Source: Paraclostridium bifermentans
GTDB lineage: Bacteria > Bacillota > Clostridia > Peptostreptococcales > Peptostreptococcaceae
DNA length: 64,000 nucleotides
Direction of reading: 5' to 3'
Assembly: GCF_019916025.1 (NCBI RefSeq)
Contig: NZ_CP079737.1
Coordinates: 1,984,001 to 2,048,000 of the forward strand
The translations under genes were made by a program, and so were the position numbers. The notes beneath the pieces are model-generated. The model searched no databases and was not told the origin of the DNA. It saw nothing but the letters and a program-made list of their open reading frames with translations. Positions 17,576 to 26,044 of the stretch are shown piece by piece (position 1 is the first letter of the stretch; each line of letters opens with the position of its first letter).

Positions 17576-20158
17576 TTAATCATTTTCTGAAATTCCTTCT
17601 GTTATTGATATTCCTTCTATCTTATCTTTAGATACATAGACTGAAACAAATCCTATAATTATAAATATTGTAAATAATATAAGTATTTGGTTCCAAGGCA
17701 CATTAAATTCTATAGTTCTTTCAAAGCTTCCTTCCATAAGACTTTTATTAGCATTTGAAATTCCTATATAATGATATACAGTTGCAATTATAGCACCTAT
17801 TGTAGATGCAACAATTCCATAAAATTGACTTTCTATTATCAAAGTTTTTTTAATATCCTTAAGACTCATCCCTAACGCCCTTAGTGTTGATATCTCTTTT
17901 TTTCTTGCAATAATATTACTTCTCATAATAAAAATACTATTGACAGAAAGTATAAGTAAAATTAAACATTGATATATTACAGTAAGCCTATCTTCTGAAC
18001 TTTGTTGTGCTCCAACAAGTTTCATATCTTCACCTTTACCCGCTATTGAAGAAAATGCATAATTTTTTGTTAGTTTCTCTAATCTTTTTTCAACTAAATC
18101 TACCTCACCTTTTTCAGTCATTACATAAATCTTATTATAATCCTTTTGATTCGTTAATTCTCTATAATCATCTTCTCTAAATATTACTTGTGCTCCATTT
18201 GCATCAACATTTCCATCTTGAGATGCTGCATAAACTTCTTTCATAATAGCACTAACCTCTACTTTAAAAGTTTCATACTTTTTAATTCCCTCTTTATATA
18301 CAGGTAGTTTTACATATATAATGTCCCCAACATTTACATCATCAATGACCTCTGCTTCAAACGAATGAGTAACTTGTGAATTGGTGTTATTTACTAATAT
18401 AACCTTTTTATATGGTCCAACTTTAGCATCTATCAAATTTTCCCCTTCTTGAATAAATGAACCTCTAATTTTTAACATATCATCGCTATAACCTCTTATA
18501 AGAAGTGGATACTCATTATTATGTTTATCTTTATACAGGTCAGTATTTCTGTTTAATTCTTCTTGATAAGCTTTAGATATTTTATCTTTAGAAAGTAAGA
18601 TATGTCCGTCAGGATTATAAAAGTTTGGTTCTACACTTTGCACTCCTTCTATATTTTTTATATCTTCTATCATAACATTATCAACTTTATAAAATAAATT
18701 TTCTGACCCATTATAACTACCACTCACAGTTTTATCTACGCTTCCATATGACATTCCCCAGATACCACCAGTTATACCTTCCTCTATGTTGGTTTTCAAT
18801 GTCTCTTTTAATGCACAGCTACATATAAACATTGTTCCAACCATTGTAATTGCAAGAATTGTTATAATAGTTCTAGTTTTATTTCTCCATATATTCCTAA
18901 TCGCAATACTTCTAATTATGTTCTTTTGTCTTCTAGTTGTATTATTATTATTTTTCTTTGATTTTTTCTTATATTTTTCACTAACCTTTATTGAATCAAT
19001 TATAGACATCTTTATAGATTTTCTAACTACTATAAAACTACTTATAGCTACTGATAATAATGAAACTATAAAAGAGTAGGCTATACTTAGACCTTGTATA
19101 GTTAATCTAGAACTATGACCATATACTAATCTTACTCCAATATATGACACAATCATCCCAAATAATATACCTATTACCGTCCCTAAAACTATATAAATAA
19201 GACTTAACTGTACAAACATAGTCTTTATTTTCTTCCTTGACATACCAATTGATCTCATAAGTCCTATTTGAATTGTCATATCTTTAAGAATAATATTAAA
19301 AATATTATATATTACAAGACTAGATACAATAACTAAAAGAATTATTTTCTTGATATTTTCTATATTATTTTTAGATATATCTTTGAAAAAATTAGCTGCA
19401 CTAACTTCTGCATTTTCATAAAAATAGCTATCATTAAGACTAAGATTTAATTTCTTTTCCATCCTATTTAAAAAGTTAGATGTATTTTTTTCAGACTTAA
19501 GAAATATTGTTCCTTTATATGTATCTTTAGTTTTTATAGGTAACTTAGCTTCTTTATATACAAAAGCTTGAGTCTTAATACCACTTATTGAGCTAGATAG
19601 AGAACTATAATATCTATCTGGTTTTTCAATTAATCCAACAATTTTAAATGTTTTGTTTTTACTATCTACCTTGTTTATTCCATTGACATCAGCATAATTA
19701 TTCATTAACAACATATCGATATTCTTATTTAATGGGTTACTTATTCCCATTTGTTCTGCAGCTTCTTTTTCTATAACTATTTCCCCATCTTCTCTTGGTT
19801 CTCTTCCTACCATCTTATAATTAAGTGAATTTATAAAATTTTCATCATAAGAATTTAAATCTAACTTAACCCCATTTTCTTTATTGACTATTTCACAAAA
19901 ATATTTAACTTTACTTGCATTTTTCACTTCATTGTCGGTTTCTAATTGTTTGACTTTATCTATATTAATCCTTTCAAACCATACTTGATAATCACCATGT
20001 AAATCTTTCGCTTCTTGTATTTGAGAATCATACCCCGAATCTCTAATTACATTCATAGAGAAAATAAGCATAACTGCAAGTGCAATACTTGATAATAGTG
20101 CTATAGTTTTTCCTTTCTGTTTTTTCATATAAGATATTGCTAATTTAAATGTAATCAA
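17576..20158 (-). CDS. FtsX-like ABC transporter permease, two-domain (10 TM)
   Basis: An 860-residue permease in two halves: a TM helix at residues 16-36, an outer domain (~40-260), three helices containing SIGMSRKKIKTM, then a central pair of helices, a second outer domain (~450-690) and three final helices containing RALGMSLKDIKKT. These R-A/S-x-G-M-S blocks are the cytosolic coupling segments of FtsX permeases. A run of Lys and Asn (~residues 395-410) joins the halves. It is the first gene after the cis-module at 20243-20361 and 230 bp after the GHKL kinase B gene. Likely role: export or sensing of peptides or amphiphiles at the envelope. Confidence 0.87.
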   Translation of the reverse strand: MITFKLAISYMKKQKGKTIALLSSIALAVMLIFSMNVIRDSGYDSQIQEAKDLHGDYQVWFERINIDKVKQLETDNEVKNASKVKYFCEIVNKENGVKLDLNSYDENFINSLNYKMVGREPREDGEIVIEKEAAEQMGISNPLNKNIDMLLMNNYADVNGINKVDSKNKTFKIVGLIEKPDRYYSSLSSSISGIKTQAFVYKEAKLPIKTKDTYKGTIFLKSEKNTSNFLNRMEKKLNLSLNDSYFYENAEVSAANFFKDISKNNIENIKKIILLVIVSSLVIYNIFNIILKDMTIQIGLMRSIGMSRKKIKTMFVQLSLIYIVLGTVIGILFGMIVSYIGVRLVYGHSSRLTIQGLSIAYSFIVSLLSVAISSFIVVRKSIKMSIIDSIKVSEKYKKKSKKNNNNTTRRQKNIIRSIAIRNIWRNKTRTIITILAITMVGTMFICSCALKETLKTNIEEGITGGIWGMSYGSVDKTVSGSYNGSENLFYKVDNVMIEDIKNIEGVQSVEPNFYNPDGHILLSKDKISKAYQEELNRNTDLYKDKHNNEYPLLIRGYSDDMLKIRGSFIQEGENLIDAKVGPYKKVILVNNTNSQVTHSFEAEVIDDVNVGDIIYVKLPVYKEGIKKYETFKVEVSAIMKEVYAASQDGNVDANGAQVIFREDDYRELTNQKDYNKIYVMTEKGEVDLVEKRLEKLTKNYAFSSIAGKGEDMKLVGAQQSSEDRLTVIYQCLILLILSVNSIFIMRSNIIARKKEISTLRALGMSLKDIKKTLIIESQFYGIVASTIGAIIATVYHYIGISNANKSLMEGSFERTIEFNVPWNQILILFTIFIIIGFVSVYVSKDKIEGISITEGISEND

Positions 20159-20242
20159 ATTTTCACCCCTTCTTTCTTGTATTAAATACTTTCATCAAAA
20201 TATTTGTATCACTATGTTACATAAGTTATCCACAAATATTCG

Positions 20243-20268
20243 TTAATCATAAATTTCTTAAGCATAAA
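20243..20268 (-). repeat. Conserved 26-bp motif upstream of the ABC operon (copy B)
   Basis: Plus strand TTAATCATAAA and TTAAGCATAAA with a 15-bp period; 23 of 26 bases match 9052-9077. It is located 64 bases from the CAAC box in both copies (20332 here, 9141 there). Confidence 0.7.
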
Positions 20269-20303
20269 AAATGTTACCTTCTTCATCATCAAAGGTAACA
20301 TTT
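20266..20303 (-). terminator. Terminator of the GHKL kinase operon B
   Basis: Perfect 12-bp stem AAATGTTACCTT/AAGGTAACATTT followed by TTT on the minus strand; it encloses the proposed -10 of the next promoter, as in copy A. Confidence 0.82.
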
Positions 20304-20361
20304 CTAAAATTCGTATTCAATATAAGTCCGACAAGTGGTATTTTTTTACGGACAACTGTCA
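20292..20361 (-). promoter_or_regulatory. LytTR-type direct repeat plus promoter for ABC operon (copy B)
   Basis: Plus-strand GACAAGTGGTA (20330-20340) and GACAACTGTCA (20351-20361) repeat with a 21-bp period. Minus-strand TTGAAT (20315-20320), a 17-bp spacer and TACCTT (20292-20297) follow. The repeat-to--35 distance is the same as in copy A (12 bases from the CAA core). The likely binder is the LytTR regulator of system B. Confidence 0.6.
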
Positions 20362-20388
20362 CGTTAATCGAATATTTTTATTAAATTT

Positions 20389-21726
20389 TCACTCGAATGG
20401 TATATGAATACTAGTTATAAATTTAAACTCACTATTCTTAATTTTTAATTCTCCATTATACTTTTTTATTGAAGATTTTATACTATCTACACCTATTCCA
20501 TGAAGAAATTTATCTTTTTTAGAAGTTAAAATCTTATTATTTCTAATTATTACTTTATTTGTTTTGCTGTTTTCACATCTTACAACATAATAGTTCTTTA
20601 TAAAAGTGCCTTTTATAGTTATATATTTTTCTATATTATTATCATCAATTTTATTACATGCTTCTATTGCATTATCGATTAAATTTGAAAATATACTACT
20701 TATGTCAATCATATCTATGAATTCACATTTACTAAAATCTATACCTACATTAAAATCTATATTATTTTTTATACATTCTTTACTTTTTTCATATAATATA
20801 ATATCTAATAAAGCATTTCCTGTATTATAAATATTTTTATTATTTTTCACTTCATCTTCGATATTGTCAATATATTCATTTACGTCTTCACTACTATTTT
20901 TTAGTGATCTTATGTTTTCCATATGATTATTCATATCATGGTATACTTGTTTCATTTTTTCTTGTGATTCCTTAACCATTAAGTAATATTTATATTGCAT
21001 ATCTAATTTTTCGTTTACAATTTCTCTTTTTGCTTTTTCTTTTTCTGATTTTATAGAGTTAATAAATATAGATATCAATATTATATTTATTATGAATAAA
21101 ATATAGGGGAATGTACTTTGCATAAAACCTGAAATTACAATAGTATCTAAAAGATGAGTATATTCTATATTATTCTTTACTACTATTGAATATAAATCCC
21201 CTATTTTTTCATCTGATATATTTAAAAATAAAATTATAACTACATTAACTGGTATTGTTAAAATAATACATATATAATACTTTTTATCATTATATATCTT
21301 TTGTAGTCTATCAAAAAAATAGATGCCTATAAAAATAATAATAAAGTTTATTGCAATATCTAATATTATCATGTGAATAGCTTCATACTTAAGTGAGCAC
21401 TGTAAAATCCAATATATACTACACTCTATCAAAATATAAGATAGACTATACATAATAGAGTTAATAATAGATTCTTTCATATCAATTTTATAAGTAATTT
21501 TACATATCAATGATAAAATTGAAATTATTACTATTAAAATCTGTAATACAACAACTCCAAAAGGCATACCATCTTTAATTAAAGCTATTAATAATATTAA
21601 AATTAATATAAAGCGAATATTAGTTTTGATGTTATAGGCATAACCTCTTTTATTCATCAACATAAAAAATAAAACTATAAATATAACCATATTTATCCTA
21701 GCTAGAACATAATAAAAATCTAACAT
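20389..21726 (-). CDS. GHKL sensor histidine kinase, AgrC/VirS type (system B)
   Basis: A 445-residue paralogue of the kinase at 9161: about seven membrane helices over residues 1-225, a linker with EKLDMQYKYYLMVKES, the phospho-acceptor block VYHDMNNH (His263), the N-box SIFSNLIDNAIEAC and the G-box HGIGVDSIKSSIKKYNGEL. It overlaps the regulator gene by 7 bp, as in system A. The sensor helices differ greatly from those of system A while the catalytic part is conserved, which suggests different ligands. Confidence 0.88.
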   Translation of the reverse strand: MLDFYYVLARINMVIFIVLFFMLMNKRGYAYNIKTNIRFILILILLIALIKDGMPFGVVVLQILIVIISILSLICKITYKIDMKESIINSIMYSLSYILIECSIYWILQCSLKYEAIHMIILDIAINFIIIFIGIYFFDRLQKIYNDKKYYICIILTIPVNVVIILFLNISDEKIGDLYSIVVKNNIEYTHLLDTIVISGFMQSTFPYILFIINIILISIFINSIKSEKEKAKREIVNEKLDMQYKYYLMVKESQEKMKQVYHDMNNHMENIRSLKNSSEDVNEYIDNIEDEVKNNKNIYNTGNALLDIILYEKSKECIKNNIDFNVGIDFSKCEFIDMIDISSIFSNLIDNAIEACNKIDDNNIEKYITIKGTFIKNYYVVRCENSKTNKVIIRNNKILTSKKDKFLHGIGVDSIKSSIKKYNGELKIKNSEFKFITSIHIPFE

Positions 21727-22430
21727 AATTTCTCCTCTATCAACTCAAAAAATTTCTCTTTAGTTTCCTTAAATCTATATCTACTTACAGGTACTTCTTC
21801 ACTAGTTTCAAGTATTGCAAGATATTGTTTTATGGATTTTACGTGATCTAAATTAACTAAAAAACTCTTGTGGCATCTAAAAAATCTACTACAATCTATA
21901 TCATTCTCTAAATTGCTCATTGTTCCCTTTGTTTTATAAGTTTTAGTTAATGTATGTATAGTTATATTTTCTTTTTGAACTTCTATATAAGTTATTTCAT
22001 TTACATCTAATTTAATTTGATTTCCCTGTTCCTTTACTATAATATATTTATTTTTTATATCTACTTCTTTAATACAGTTTATTATATTAGCTTTTAATTT
22101 CTCATATTTTACTGGCTTTACTAAATATCTATAAGCTCTTACCTCATAGCCTTCTAGTGCATATTCTATCAAAGATGTAATAAATATAATTTCTACCTTA
22201 TTGTCTAAAAGCCTAATTTTTCTAGCTGTATCCATCCCATTAATTTCACCTAATTGTATATCTAATAAAACTATATCAAAATCTTTAGAGTAATTTTCAA
22301 GTAGTTCTTCTCCTGAACTAAATATATCTAATTTATATTGTAATGAAAGACTTTTAAACGCTTCATTAATATACCCTTCTAGTAACTCTTGTTGCTCTTT
22401 TTCATCTTCACAAATTGCTATCCTAATCAT
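21720..22430 (-). CDS. LytTR-family response regulator (system B)
   Basis: A 236-residue regulator: REC domain starting MIRIAICEDEKEQQ with the acidic pair, phospho-acceptor in FDIVLLDIQLGE, the switch Lys in YLVKPVKYEKL, and a LytTR domain (EITYIEVQKENITIHTL, FRCHKSFLVNLDHV, VPVSRYRFKE). It binds direct repeats of ~9 bp spaced two helical turns apart; such a repeat with 21-bp period lies at 20330-20361 just past the kinase gene. It starts at an ATG after AAGGGGGT. The contrast with the ATA at the equivalent position in system A is notable. Confidence 0.9.
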   Translation of the reverse strand: MIRIAICEDEKEQQELLEGYINEAFKSLSLQYKLDIFSSGEELLENYSKDFDIVLLDIQLGEINGMDTARKIRLLDNKVEIIFITSLIEYALEGYEVRAYRYLVKPVKYEKLKANIINCIKEVDIKNKYIIVKEQGNQIKLDVNEITYIEVQKENITIHTLTKTYKTKGTMSNLENDIDCSRFFRCHKSFLVNLDHVKSIKQYLAILETSEEVPVSRYRFKETKEKFFELIEEKLC

Positions 22431-22514
22431 AATACCCCCTTATGTCTTATAGAAGATTTCAATTTATCTATATACGTACACTTTAGGATAACATTTTTAA
22501 ATCATTTTTATCAA

Positions 22515-22546
22515 TACTCAAGTATAAGTAGTGTTACTTAAGCGTA
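22515..22546. repeat. Imperfect direct repeat upstream of regulator B
   Basis: TACTCAAGTA and TACTTAAGCG with a 20-bp period, ~85-115 bases upstream of the regulator ATG and adjoining the nitroreductase terminator. The segment TTACTTAAGCGTAAA resembles part of the 26-bp motif at 9052 and 20243, so it may be an autoregulatory site. Confidence 0.4.
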
Positions 22547-22581
22547 AAAAAACATACTGAATAAAATTCAGTATGTTTTTT
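22546..22581. terminator. Terminator of the nitroreductase gene
   Basis: Fourteen-base stem AAAAACATACTGAA/TTCAGTATGTTTTT with T-run. Confidence 0.9.
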
Positions 22582-22607
22582 AATTCTATATAAGTAAATA
22601 TAAAGTT

Positions 22608-23417
22608 TTATATACTACAATATCCTATAACTTCATAGTCTTCAGGTATATTATAATCTTTATCTATTTTATCTACCTTCCATTTTAAGTCAAATAGAGT
22701 TGTATCTATTATTAACCCGAAATATAACATAGCTATTCCAGCATCGATCCCTCTCTCATAATTACTAGTAAAATCATCTTTTTTAACTGCTAATATAATA
22801 TTCCCACCATCTATTATAAATCTCCATGGTTGTCTATTAAGAGTTGATGGTGCCATTCTAGCATATCCAAATGCATCAAGAAGCCCTCTTTCTTCTAGCT
22901 CATCTATACTTGTATTTATTCCCCATTTATCCATATATACAAGTTTTTCTACTCCTAATCTTTCTGATCCACTCTTATTTTTAATATTTTTATCAATTCC
23001 ATAACCTAACGCTATAATCGCAGTTACCTCTTTATTTGATGAAATATCTAATTTTTCTTTTATAATATCACTATTATTGAAAGTTACCCAACATGAGTCA
23101 ATTTCTAAATCCCTAGCTTTTAAGATTAATCTTTCTCCTATATATCCGCTATTTTCAATGTATCCCTGTTTAACATCTGATAGTATAACAGCGTAACTAG
23201 GAGCTTTTATCATATGTCCATTGTACCCCGCTATATTCTCTAACTTTTCATAAGTTTCCTTGTTGTCAAATATTTTTAACTCTATATCCACTTCAGGTAA
23301 TAATTTTTTAGACTTTTTTATGTAACTTTCTATTTCATTAAAATATTTTGATTCTATAGCTTTCTCTTTAAAATCTCTTACTGACTTTCCATCTAGTATA
23401 AGTTTTTTGTAATTCAT
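22608..23417 (-). CDS. Nitroreductase-family protein (TM1586-like, duplicated FMN fold)
   Basis: A 269-residue protein resembling the putative TM1586 nitroreductase family. The N-terminal KSVRDFKEKAI matches the FMN-binding RxSxRxF-type motif of nitroreductases, and the second half contains ARMAPSTLNRQPWRFII, the flavin-contact S-x-x-N-x-Q-P-W block. It probably uses FMN and NAD(P)H, but its physiological substrate is unknown. It follows the M20 amidohydrolase on the same strand after 81 bp and may be co-transcribed from the T-box leader. Confidence 0.78.
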   Translation of the reverse strand: MNYKKLILDGKSVRDFKEKAIESKYFNEIESYIKKSKKLLPEVDIELKIFDNKETYEKLENIAGYNGHMIKAPSYAVILSDVKQGYIENSGYIGERLILKARDLEIDSCWVTFNNSDIIKEKLDISSNKEVTAIIALGYGIDKNIKNKSGSERLGVEKLVYMDKWGINTSIDELEERGLLDAFGYARMAPSTLNRQPWRFIIDGGNIILAVKKDDFTSNYERGIDAGIAMLYFGLIIDTTLFDLKWKVDKIDKDYNIPEDYEVIGYCSI

Positions 23418-23498
23418 ATAGATCCCCCTTTTAAATTCATTTATATACTTATACCCACTTTCTATTTAATATAATTATTTTTTCAGAAATTTCTTAAA

Positions 23499-24629
23499 TT
23501 AACCTTTTAAATCTACCTTTTTTATTAAAACATCGTAACCTGTATACGCAAGCGCTAAAGCTCCTATAAGTAGTCTTTCATGTGCAAAAGGCGTTATAGT
23601 AGCATCTGCCATGTTTACACTATGACCTGTTACATTAAAATTAGATATTCCTATATAAGGATGTATTGTAGGTGTTTTATGACTTACATTTCCTATATCA
23701 CTTGAACCTGTATCTTTTGATTCATAAATATCTTTTATACCAAGTTTTCTTAAGTTTTTACTAAAAGCCTCTGACAAACTCTTATTAGTTTTTAAATTAT
23801 CATTAGGTAATTCATATCTTGTCATCTCTAGTTTTGAACCCGTCATAAGCGCAGCTCCTTGTGCAATATTTTTTACTTTTACTAATATATCATCTAGTAT
23901 TTCTTTTGTAGATGCTCTAAAGTAAAATTGAGCTATAGCTTTATCTGGAACAATATTTGCAGCTACGCCTCCATTAGTTATAATTCCATGTATTCTAACA
24001 TCTGGAGTGACATGTTGTCGTAAAGCATCAATTCCATTGAATAACTGAATAACACTATTTAAAGCATTTATTCCATCTTGTGGACAAGAAGCCGCATGTG
24101 CAGTTTTTCCTGTATAAGTAAATTGTAATGGATAAAGCGCCATAGATGTCCCACTTTCTATAGTTTTATCTGATGGATGAACCATCATTGCAACATCTAG
24201 TTCATCAAATACTCCCTGTTCTGCAAAAATAACCTTAGCTCCATTAGTTTCTTCAGCAGGGGTTCCATATACTATAATCTTACCACCAATCTCATTTAAA
24301 ACTTTACTTAGAATAACACCTGCACCTGCTGACATTGCCCCTATCATGTTATGTCCACACCCATGTCCTATTTCTGGCAATGCATCATATTCACATAAAT
24401 ACCCTATAGTTGGCCCTTCTTTGTTACTATCATAAGTTGCTCTAAATGCAGTTTTTATCCCTAAAAATTCTGTTTCTATTTCAAAGTTATGCTCTTGTAA
24501 AAAAGAAGTCAATTTTTCTACAGCCTTATACTCCTCATTCCCAAGTTCTGGATTGTGATATATAAAATCACTAATTTCACATAGTTCTTTATGTATTTCT
24601 TTTCCCTTTTCAAATAATATAGACTTCAT
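23499..24629 (-). CDS. M20 family metal-dependent amidohydrolase (AbgB/aminoacylase-like)
   Basis: A 376-residue enzyme of the M20D group. CEYDALPEIGHGCGHNM (~residues 75-92) gives the Asp, Cys and His metal ligands; AEETNGAKVIF carries the catalytic/ligand Glu pair; the dimerisation domain (~170-290) begins at FTYTGKTAHAA. It hydrolyses an amide bond in an N-acyl amino acid or related conjugate (aminobenzoyl-glutamate or N-acetyl amino acid type). Control by a T-box indicates that it serves amino-acid supply. GGAGGT ribosome site precedes the ATG. Confidence 0.85.
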   Translation of the reverse strand: MKSILFEKGKEIHKELCEISDFIYHNPELGNEEYKAVEKLTSFLQEHNFEIETEFLGIKTAFRATYDSNKEGPTIGYLCEYDALPEIGHGCGHNMIGAMSAGAGVILSKVLNEIGGKIIVYGTPAEETNGAKVIFAEQGVFDELDVAMMVHPSDKTIESGTSMALYPLQFTYTGKTAHAASCPQDGINALNSVIQLFNGIDALRQHVTPDVRIHGIITNGGVAANIVPDKAIAQFYFRASTKEILDDILVKVKNIAQGAALMTGSKLEMTRYELPNDNLKTNKSLSEAFSKNLRKLGIKDIYESKDTGSSDIGNVSHKTPTIHPYIGISNFNVTGHSVNMADATITPFAHERLLIGALALAYTGYDVLIKKVDLKG

Positions 24630-24659
24630 ATCTTACCTCCTGTTTAATTTTATATTTAA

Positions 24660-25007
24660 TAAAATAAAAAGCCTCTTAGCAATATGCTAAGAGGCGAATT
24701 TACGCGGTACCACTCTTATTGGTGAATTTATTAATATTAGAATAATAACAATCTTGATAATAAAAAAAGCCCCTTGGAATAAAATCCAAGAGGCGAACTA
24801 TCTCCGCGTTACCACTCTTATTGGTAATAAACTTACCCACTCAATCTCTTAAGGCGAGCAACCTACTGCAATACTTAGTTTCCTGCAGTCTTCTCCAAAG
24901 TTCTTTTCACATAAACATCAATGTTTAGCTTCCACCATCCTAAACTCTCTATAAATTTAATTTATGCTACTCTCTTTTTCATGGAATTTTCATATTTTTC
25001 ATTCATT
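24660..25007 (-). promoter_or_regulatory. T-box leader with two consecutive antiterminator/terminator units
   Basis: On the minus strand the conserved T-box core AAGAGTGGTAACGCGGA (24803-24819) is followed by a terminator (24772-24795). A second core AAGAGTGGTACCGCG (24704-24718) is followed by another terminator (24666-24696). Stem I sequences (AGAGAGTAGC with GTTTATGTGAAAAG) lie at ~24880-24995 and occur only once. UGGU in both bulges would pair with an ACCA tRNA end. The triplet after GAA in the loop opposite AGTA reads AAG (Lys), but this specifier reading is uncertain. It controls the M20 amidohydrolase. Confidence 0.88.
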
Positions 25008-25014
25008 TTATAGT

Positions 25015-25043
25015 ATTGTATATTATTAGATTTGTAATGTCAA
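25015..25043 (-). promoter_or_regulatory. Sigma-A promoter of the T-box transcript
   Basis: TTGACA (25038-25043), 17-bp spacer, TACAAT (25015-25020) on the minus strand; start of transcription expected near 25008. Confidence 0.85.
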
Positions 25044-25107
25044 TATTTTATTTACTTATAATTTTTCTATATCACTTTAGAAAAACAAGTATATTTACTT
25101 TTTTATA

Positions 25108-25138
25108 TTTCTATAAATTATGATATAATTTATAGAAA
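25108..25138 (+). promoter_or_regulatory. Promoter with 13-bp palindromic operator for the creatininase-family gene
   Basis: TTTCTATAAATTA (25108-25120) and its exact reverse complement (25126-25138) flank TGATA; the extended -10 TGATATAAT (25121-25129) lies in the centre. A dimeric repressor bound here would block the promoter. The start codon is ~105 bases downstream. No candidate repressor gene is adjacent. Confidence 0.6.
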
Positions 25139-25241
25139 TAATAACCATATTTTAACAAATAAAATTGAACTGTTAATTTCCTTATGCCCAATATAAGGTG
25201 CTACTCAATTGATAAAATCAATAATTTTTAGGAGGGTACAT

Positions 25242-25991
25242 ATGACTTTAATGGCAAATATGACTTGGTACGAATTTAATGAAAGAAAAGATAAAGATGT
25301 AGTAATACTACCAGTTGGTTCTGTTGAACAACACGGTCCACATTTACCACTTTTCACAGATACTATAATATCTGAAGGTTTTGCAAACCTTCTAGGTGAT
25401 AAGGTTAATGGAATTGTTATGCCATCTATAAATTATGGGTATAAATCACAACCAGCTTCTGGTGGTGGTCCTTTATTCCCAGGAACAATAGACTTAAACG
25501 GAACAACTTTAATAAACTTAGTAAAGGATATTATAGAAGAACTTATACGCGATGGAGTTAAAAAAATAGCACTAGTTAATTCTCACTTTGAAAATCAAGC
25601 ATTCTTATTAGAAGCAATAGATTTAGTAAGCAAAAACATGCCTATCGATACTAGAATTATAATGATGAGTTGGTGGGATTTAATTTCTCAAAACACTATT
25701 GATAAAATATTCGATGAAGTTGAGTTTCCTGGATGGGCACTTGAACATGCTGCTATTACAGAAACTTCATTAATACTTAAATTTAAACCAGAACTTGTTC
25801 ATATGGATAGATTGATTGATGAAAAAATTGAAGAAGTCCCTACTTATCAAGTTTATCCTATTCCAAAAGATTTAGTTCCTAAGTCTGGTCTTTTATCTAT
25901 AGGTAGAACAAGCAGTGCCCAAAAAGGTGATCTTATTGTTAAAGAAGCTTTAAGTGGCATGGTTAATATTATAAAAAAAGAATTTATGTAA
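25242..25991 (+). CDS. Creatininase-family amidohydrolase
   Basis: A 249-residue protein of the creatininase/MftE superfamily. LPVGSVEQHGPHLPLFTDT (~residues 21-40) carries the metal-ligand Glu, His and Asp; NSHFENQAFLLEA (~115) and EHAAITETSLI (~165) provide the remaining ligands. The family hydrolyses cyclic or linear amides (creatinine, formamidopyrimidine intermediates) or cleaves peptides. The start at ATG 25242 follows AGGAGGG; an in-frame TTG at 25209 lacks such a site. It is divergent from the T-box M20 operon. Substrate unknown. Confidence 0.8.
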   Translation: MTLMANMTWYEFNERKDKDVVILPVGSVEQHGPHLPLFTDTIISEGFANLLGDKVNGIVMPSINYGYKSQPASGGGPLFPGTIDLNGTTLINLVKDIIEELIRDGVKKIALVNSHFENQAFLLEAIDLVSKNMPIDTRIIMMSWWDLISQNTIDKIFDEVEFPGWALEHAAITETSLILKFKPELVHMDRLIDEKIEEVPTYQVYPIPKDLVPKSGLLSIGRTSSAQKGDLIVKEALSGMVNIIKKEFM

Positions 25992-25996
25992 AATAT

Positions 25997-26030
25997 AAAA
26001 AGTATGAAGTTTAAAACTTCATACTTTTTT
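25997..26030. terminator. Bidirectional intrinsic terminator
   Basis: Stem AAAAAGTATGAAGTTT with complement and T-run between convergent genes. Confidence 0.9.
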
Positions 26031-26044
26031 CCACTAAATTAATA

